This document shows, one piece after another, positions 7,888 to 11,914 of a stretch of DNA of 11,914 nt. The stretch spans positions 1-11,914 of the forward strand of contig CALGAD010000082.1 in assembly GCA_937951955.1 (NCBI GenBank), written 5' to 3'. Below the pieces are notes generated by a model. It saw nothing but the letters and a program-made list of their open reading frames with translations, made no database searches and was not told the DNA's origin. Both the position numbers and the translations under genes were made by a program. The DNA comes from an uncultured Bacillaceae bacterium. GTDB lineage: Bacteria; Bacillota; Bacilli; Bacillales; Caldibacillaceae. Each line of letters opens with the position of its first letter. Position 1 is the stretch's first letter.

Positions 7888-7920
7888 AAAAAACTACCCT
7901 GCTTTGTACCTGCAGGATAG
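7888..7920 (-). terminator. Intrinsic terminator of the lipoprotein gene
   Basis: On the minus strand CTATCCTGC (7920-7912), a 9-nt loop and GCAGGGTAG (7902-7894) form a 9-bp stem with one G-U pair. Six T (7893-7888) follow. It lies 57 nt beyond the stop codon of the lipoprotein at 7978-9228. Confidence 0.88.
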
Positions 7921-7977
7921 CTGTTTGAGACAAAGTTTTTCTAACTTTTCTATAATATTCATGACTTTTTCTTGGCG

Positions 7978-9228
7978 TTATCTTTCAAACGGTAATTCAA
8001 AGGCCACGCTTTTTTCGCCAAATAGCGTGCCGTTATCCCCCGAGAACGGTCCGACTTCCAGGCTGAATGTTTCATATAAATTAAAGTATTTCTCTTCAAA
8101 TATAAAGACTAGATACTGTTCACCGCTTGCCCCCGGTTCAAGATTATCCGGAGAATAGTTTGCGACCATTGATTGTGTTAAATAGCGAAATTCATTTTCG
8201 TTGACATCTAATGCTGCGCGAGGAGATGAATTCCATACCACCTCATTTGATCCGTTCTCATATGTTACTTTTACGGTCAAAGCGACTAAATTAGGGTCAG
8301 GGAAATTGCGGAATCGTTCCTTACTCGTTTCATTGGGTGTAATTTTCGTGAATTGAATCCCTTCTAACGTGACTTTGAATCCGTCAATTTCTTGCGTCTC
8401 ATGAATATCCGTTTTCTCATAAATCATTTCTTTAGTGACCCAGTTATCCGTTGTCATTCGATCTGGGTAAAAGTCCGGTGCATTCGCTACTGCTTCCGCG
8501 TGTTCTTCGCTATAGACGAAATCAAAATAAGCTTCTTCCCCGAAACTGTCGGAGAAATCGTCATTTTCGGAAACGAGTCCCTCGATAATAAACTTCGGTT
8601 CAACGGATTGCATTCGTGCAAATTCCTCATTGGAAAAGGTAAATGCTAAAAGATACTCAATCTTTTCCCCGGCTTTAAACCAGCCACTCTCCTCGGCATC
8701 ACGATCACGCCAAATTTGCCAATTTTCAGGTACATAAAATTTGTGATCGGATGGGATATAATCAAATTGATCCGCCAGCTGGATTCTCATAATATTATTA
8801 TATTTCAAATCTTTATCCGTCGTATTTTCCGTTGTCGCTTTTACAGTGACTATGTAACCTTCTAATCCATCAAAGTACGGTTCCTGACTCTGATTCATAT
8901 CGGTAACATGGACAATCTGGTAACCTTCAACCGTCACGATTAAACCGTCTAAATCATTCGTATAATTAGCTTCTGGATTCGTATATAAAACTTCCACTTT
9001 ACCGCCGGTTTCCTCTTCGATGGCTGGATTCCAGTTTTCCGTGCTAGTAATATCGAACTCTGTCGTTTCTTCCTCCTCACCAGCTGCTTCTTCCGATTGT
9101 TCCTCTTCATTTACTTTCTCGGGTTCATTGCCCGCACTCGTTTCAGTTTCTTCCGCTTTCCCACAAGCAACAAGCAAAATGAAAAACAGCGATGCAACAA
9201 TGAGTTTCCCCCAGTTCCTGAAGACCAT
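7978..9228 (-). CDS. Lipoprotein with two repeated beta-type modules, function unknown
   Basis: A 416-residue lipoprotein. Residues 1-22 are a lipoprotein signal peptide ending in LVAC (Cys22), and 24-58 are a low-complexity, Glu-rich linker that lifts the rest off the membrane. Two related modules follow, about 65-216 and 263-394. Both open with an aromatic NW segment (NWNPA, NWVTK), continue with DG-x-x-VT-x-EG-x-Q (DGLIVTVEGYQ at 94-104, DGFKVTLEGIQ at 282-292) and then an Ig-like strand pattern (YIVTVKATTEN, VALTVKVTYEN). This resembles the DUF4352/DUF5068-type extracellular lipoproteins of bacilli, but I cannot assign a named family with certainty or a function. ATG 9228 has AAGGA about 9 nt upstream. 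It is monocistronic, with a terminator downstream. A weak promoter-like TTGCAC-N18-TATGAA lies about 50-80 bp upstream. Confidence 0.88.
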   Translation of the reverse strand: MVFRNWGKLIVASLFFILLVACGKAEETETSAGNEPEKVNEEEQSEEAAGEEEETTEFDITSTENWNPAIEEETGGKVEVLYTNPEANYTNDLDGLIVTVEGYQIVHVTDMNQSQEPYFDGLEGYIVTVKATTENTTDKDLKYNNIMRIQLADQFDYIPSDHKFYVPENWQIWRDRDAEESGWFKAGEKIEYLLAFTFSNEEFARMQSVEPKFIIEGLVSENDDFSDSFGEEAYFDFVYSEEHAEAVANAPDFYPDRMTTDNWVTKEMIYEKTDIHETQEIDGFKVTLEGIQFTKITPNETSKERFRNFPDPNLVALTVKVTYENGSNEVVWNSSPRAALDVNENEFRYLTQSMVANYSPDNLEPGASGEQYLVFIFEEKYFNLYETFSLEVGPFSGDNGTLFGEKSVAFELPFER

Positions 9229-9591
9229 AATTGTTCATCCTTCCTTTCTCGTAAAAATCCGGAGCATATTATTTCATAACAACATCCTTTCCAAAAGTGC
9301 AATTCGATTCAGGACTTTTGGTCTCCTCCAGAAAAACCCGGTCTTCCGTCGGATGAGTTTCCTGATTTTGCTAAATCTTTTCAGTTTATTTGCTTCCGCA
9401 TCTTGCTTTTTGATTCGAATGAACAGAAAAAATAATCATCCATAATGTTCCGCAAAATTTGTTAGGAAAAATATCACACACTGACTCAAAAATTAGATAT
9501 TCAAAAAAATTTTACCGTCTGCTAATGGAACTTTCGAAAACATATCCTCTTATTCTCCACATCTTGACCCATATTCAACAATCTGCACAAC
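9229..9591. other. Intergenic region with a start-less 53-residue open frame
   Basis: Besides the leader of the lipoprotein gene, the minus strand holds an open frame at 9435-9274 that reads LFFLFIRIKKQDAEANKLKR... to ERMLL and a TGA. It looks like a short TM end followed by a very basic tail, but it has no ATG, GTG or TTG start. An ATG at 9443 (MDDYF) reaches this frame only if the T6 run at 9432-9427 had one more T. The rest is AT-rich with no recognised RNA or repeat. It may be a decayed or mis-sequenced small gene, or chance. Confidence 0.35.
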
Positions 9592-9622
9592 AAAAAAACC
9601 CTGCCTGTCTCTAAAGCAGGGT
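9592..9622 (-). terminator. Intrinsic terminator of the amidase gene
   Basis: On the minus strand ACCCTGC (9622-9616), an 11-nt loop and GCAGGGT (9604-9598) form a 7-bp GC-rich stem, followed by a run of T (9598-9592). It sits 30 nt past the amidase stop codon at 9653. Confidence 0.88.
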
Positions 9623-9652
9623 CGTTCCTTTGAACTTTTGAACTAATGATTA

Positions 9653-11146
9653 TTAAAAGTAAGGATTTTGCTTCATGCCAATCCAAAGATCGGTCTGTTC
9701 AATTTGGGCTGCGAGCTGCAACAAACGATGTTCATCGCCTTTTTGCGTCATGACCTGTACACCTAATGGAAGACCCTCAGCGGTTATATGAATGGGAACG
9801 GAAATTGCCGGTTGGCCAGTTAGATTGGCTAACTGGGTAAATGGTGTATAGGTAAGACTCGGTAAGAACATATCGTAAATAATTTGAATTTGTTCTTCTT
9901 TGCTTGCTTCTTTAATCTGATAACGTAGTTCCATCTGCCTTTCTTTAGTATGCGTCAGTTCCCCAACTTTTGGTGCCGGGAAAGCCGTCGCTGGAGTAAT
10001 GAAGAAATCATATGTACGGTGGAAATAGGCCATTTGTTCAGCCGCCAAATCCCATTCGGCAAGGCTCTCAGAGTATTCTGCTGCCGTAACCGATTGTCCT
10101 GCAACATGCAATAACCACGATTCGATTTCCATATCATCGGCTGTCAAAGTCCGGCCAAGACTTTTCTCCAGTTGACGAATAGTCGCATTCATCTCACCGG
10201 AATTCATAATGTAATAGTTGTTCATTAAGCGAATTCCATCAATGGCTGGTTCTTGTTCCTCAACGATATGCCCTTCACCTTCAAGCCACTTCACTAATTT
10301 ACGTACCGCTTTTTCCGCCTCTTCAGAAACAGGTGTGCCGACCGGTGATTTCGTAGTGTAAGCAATCTTTAACGGTTTGGAAAGTGGCTTCGCTAATACA
10401 TTTTGATATCCTTCGGTAAATAATGGTGTTTGGAAAGCGGCTTCCGGTTGCACAACCTGTAGTAAATCTAGTAATGCCGCACTATCCCTAACCGTTCTGC
10501 TTAATACAAAGTGTACCGCTGCACCTTGCCAAGATCTTCCATATCCCGGTCCGATTGGTGTACGCCCCCTTGTCGGTTTAAGTCCAAAAAGACCGGTAAA
10601 TGAAGCGGGAATCCGGATCGAACCACCACCATCGCTGGCACCGGCAACGGGCACCATGCCACTGGCTACTGCCGCAGCGGCGCCGCCACTCGAACCCCCC
10701 GGAGAGTGAGCGGTATTCCACGGGTTTCTTGTCGGACCGTAAACTTCTGGCTCGGTAATATTTTTCAGTCCAAACTCCGGAGAATTCGTCCGACCTAGGA
10801 AGGAAAAACCAGCATCGCGTAGTTTTTTCACAAAATTATCATCATGTTTAGCAATGTTTTTCGTTAATAATCGAGATGCCGATGTGGATGGCTCCCCTTC
10901 CAAGTTTTGCGATAAATCTTTTAACAGCATGGGCACGCCGTAAAAAGGTAAATCATAAGAGGCGAGATGGTCTAATTCAGCCAATGCCCTGTCTTTACGT
11001 TCGTGGATAACAGCATTTAACGCTGGATTGGCCTCTTCCATTTGTTCAATAGCAGCTGTGACAACTTCTTTTGCACTAACTTCTTTCTTTTTTATTAATG
11101 AAGCAATCTCGACAGCATCCAGTTGCAAATATTCTTTTCTATTCAA
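9653..11146 (-). CDS. Amidase-signature family hydrolase
   Basis: About 497 residues, cytoplasmic (no signal peptide). It hydrolyses an amide bond to acid plus amine or ammonia. The catalytic triad of the family is complete: Lys76 in MLLKDL, cis-Ser152 in GGSSGG and nucleophile Ser176 in DGGGSIRIPAS, with the standard 24-residue spacing between the serines. The segment up to GLFGLKPTRGRTP is the amidase signature, and the C-terminal GQPAISVPIHITAEGLPLGVQ is also typical. The DGGGSIRIPAS form and overall length are closer to stand-alone amidases and 6-aminohexanoate cyclic dimer hydrolase-like enzymes than to GatA of the glutamyl-tRNA amidotransferase. No gatB or gatC is nearby, so the substrate is open. 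The frame extends to an ATG at 11215, but TTG 11146 is preferred because GGAG lies 7 nt upstream and the N-terminus then fits the family. It is monocistronic with its own terminator. Confidence 0.93.
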   Translation of the reverse strand: MNRKEYLQLDAVEIASLIKKKEVSAKEVVTAAIEQMEEANPALNAVIHERKDRALAELDHLASYDLPFYGVPMLLKDLSQNLEGEPSTSASRLLTKNIAKHDDNFVKKLRDAGFSFLGRTNSPEFGLKNITEPEVYGPTRNPWNTAHSPGGSSGGAAAAVASGMVPVAGASDGGGSIRIPASFTGLFGLKPTRGRTPIGPGYGRSWQGAAVHFVLSRTVRDSAALLDLLQVVQPEAAFQTPLFTEGYQNVLAKPLSKPLKIAYTTKSPVGTPVSEEAEKAVRKLVKWLEGEGHIVEEQEPAIDGIRLMNNYYIMNSGEMNATIRQLEKSLGRTLTADDMEIESWLLHVAGQSVTAAEYSESLAEWDLAAEQMAYFHRTYDFFITPATAFPAPKVGELTHTKERQMELRYQIKEASKEEQIQIIYDMFLPSLTYTPFTQLANLTGQPAISVPIHITAEGLPLGVQVMTQKGDEHRLLQLAAQIEQTDLWIGMKQNPYF

Positions 11147-11176
11147 ATCATTCACTCCATCAATACTTTTTCTACT

Positions 11177-11185
11177 ATTGTAACA
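11177..11185 (-). promoter_or_regulatory. Candidate extended -10 promoter of the amidase gene
   Basis: On the minus strand TGTTACAAT (11185-11177) is an extended -10 element: TG, one base, then TACAAT, matching TATAAT at 5 of 6. The -35 region is poor (TTAATT), as is common with extended -10 promoters. The predicted start near 11170 gives a leader of about 24 nt before the TTG start. The DNA upstream (11198-11219) is almost pure A/T with repeated TAATTA units that could be an UP-like element or operator. Confidence 0.4.
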
Positions 11186-11369
11186 TGTAATATTAAGATA
11201 ATTAATAATTAACAATTATATTGAAGTAAAGTATCCATTTCATTCTTCCGTCTTGCACTGATCCTCAGTCAACCGGGCATATGTGACGGAAAACTTTGCT
11301 GTCATTTTTGCACACCCTCACTTTTTTAAAAATATATATAACTAAAAAATGGCAATAGAGGTGTGCTCT

Positions 11370-11654
11370 ATGGAATGGCTGACTTTGTATATTAAGCCTG
11401 ATGCCTTCATTTTAATTCCTGCCCTATATTTTCTCGGTCTTATTTTAGAACAAACCCCGAAAATCCCGAAATGGACCCATGCCTGGATTAAGTTACTGAT
11501 CGCCGAAGTATGCTGTTTAATTTACTTTGGACTCGATATTCGCGCATTTGTTCAGGGAATCATGGTTACCGGAGCAGAAATGATTTTTAAAGATTTGATT
11601 CACAATACAATCGCTAACTTTTATGAACAAAAGAAAAAACAAAAGGACAGTTGA
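11370..11654 (+). CDS. Holin-like small membrane protein
   Basis: A 94-residue protein resembling phage holins of the Hol44 / Phage_holin_5_2 type: a short N-terminal amphipathic start (MEWLTLYIKP), TM1 at about 11-28 (DAFILIPALYFLGLILEQ), a polar turn with KIPKWTH, TM2 at about 38-58, a third hydrophobic stretch (about 60-75) and a Lys-rich C-terminal tail (YEQKKKQKDS). Holins of this class permeabilise the cytoplasmic membrane for endolysin. No endolysin, other phage gene or integrase is in the window, so it stands alone, possibly a domesticated holin acting in mother-cell or cell lysis (inference). The frame opens at an ATG at 11349, but ATG 11370 is chosen because AGAGGTG lies 6 nt upstream and the upstream ATG lacks a ribosome site. 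No plus-strand terminator is evident after the stop. Confidence 0.78.
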   Translation: MEWLTLYIKPDAFILIPALYFLGLILEQTPKIPKWTHAWIKLLIAEVCCLIYFGLDIRAFVQGIMVTGAEMIFKDLIHNTIANFYEQKKKQKDS

Positions 11655-11820
11655 AAAACCCATTCCTGTATACATTATGCTAATACGATTACAACTACTC
11701 TATTTACCAAACATGAAGTGAATGAACTTTGTTCACGTAATGTCCCAGTACATTTTCAAATCAAAAAATATTGAAGAGGAAATAAAGAGAAGACATATTT
11801 GTGGAAATAAAGGAGAAAAT

Positions 11821-11863
11821 AAAAAACGGCAGAAACGAAGTATTCTCTTCGTTTCTACCGTTT
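11821..11863 (-). terminator. Long intrinsic terminator after tRNA-Val
   Basis: On the minus strand a 17-bp stem (11863-11847 pairing with 11840-11824, one G-U pair, 6-nt loop AGAATA) ends in a T run (11826-11821) and more T beyond. It begins 5 nt after the discriminator base of the tRNA, so it ends the tRNA transcript. On the plus strand the hairpin lacks a T tract beyond TTT. Confidence 0.92.
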
Positions 11864-11868
11864 AATAG

Positions 11869-11914
11869 TGAATCCGACTGGACTCGAACCAGCGACCCCC
11901 ACCCTGTCAAGGTG
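11869..11914 (-). tRNA. tRNA-Val(GAC), 3' part only
   Basis: The window ends inside this gene. Visible on the minus strand are the anticodon arm, with CACC and GGTG around the loop TTGACAG (anticodon GAC, valine), a short variable region, the T arm GCTGG-TTCGAGT-CCAGT (with one G-U pair), the acceptor strand CGGATTC and discriminator A at 11869. CCA is not encoded. The D arm and 5' acceptor strand lie beyond the window edge. Confidence 0.9.

Noticed and set aside
9020..9445. Long plus-strand frame of 141 residues opposite the lipoprotein gene.
   Set aside because: It lies mostly antisense to a convincing lipoprotein gene, has no ribosome site and has a composition typical of a shadow frame.
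11198..11219. AT-rich palindromic stretch upstream of the amidase as a defined operator.
   Set aside because: Repeated TAATTA is self-complementary by composition; there is no regulator nearby and no recognisable operator consensus.
11700..11868. Possible attachment site or phage element between the holin-like gene and the tRNA.
   Set aside because: No repeat of the tRNA 3' end was found elsewhere in the window and no integrase is present. Only a weak GTGAA/TTCAC hairpin was seen here.

Overview
The window reads as chromosomal DNA of an endospore-forming Bacillota, most likely a member of Bacillaceae. The grounds are a tricistronic nutrient-germinant-receptor operon in A-C-B order (as in gerK of Bacillus subtilis), strong AGGAGG-type ribosome binding sites, GTG/TTG starts, a sigma-G-like promoter, lipoboxes typical of Firmicutes, and a tRNA without an encoded CCA. 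No transposase, integrase or CRISPR array was seen.

Layout, left to right. 38-1624 (-) is prfC, peptide chain release factor 3. Its leader carries a 12-bp perfect inverted repeat with arms 60 bp apart. 1782-3026 (-) is a 12-TM major facilitator efflux transporter. 3156-7180 (-) is the germinant receptor operon, transcribed A subunit (5559-7180), C lipoprotein (4319-5554), B permease (3156-4322), with 4-nt spacing or overlap at each junction. The A gene as given is split by a frameshift in a run of 10 adenines at 7108-7117, close to its start codon. A sigma-G-like promoter lies just upstream. Divergent from the operon are a strong-RBS 51-codon reading frame (7311-7466, +) and a small two-TM protein (7515-7772, +) that fits the 'D' proteins known to sit beside germinant receptor operons.

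7978-9228 (-) is a lipoprotein with two repeated beta-type modules of unknown function, followed by a good intrinsic terminator. 9229-9652 is mostly non-coding, apart from an open, start-less 53-residue frame. 9653-11146 (-) is an amidase-signature hydrolase with a complete Ser-cisSer-Lys triad, its own terminator and an extended -10 promoter. 11370-11654 (+) is a stand-alone holin-like membrane protein. The window ends inside a tRNA-Val(GAC) on the minus strand, with a long hairpin terminator.

Functionally, the core is the germination receptor: the A, B and C subunits form a complex in the spore inner membrane that senses small nutrients, and the adjacent D-like protein may tune it. The other genes look like independent housekeeping or accessory units. 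The most interesting signal is the A10 tract. It makes full-length A subunit depend on -1 ribosomal slippage, transcriptional slippage or a tract-length change (8 or 11 A), or else it is a homopolymer sequencing error.
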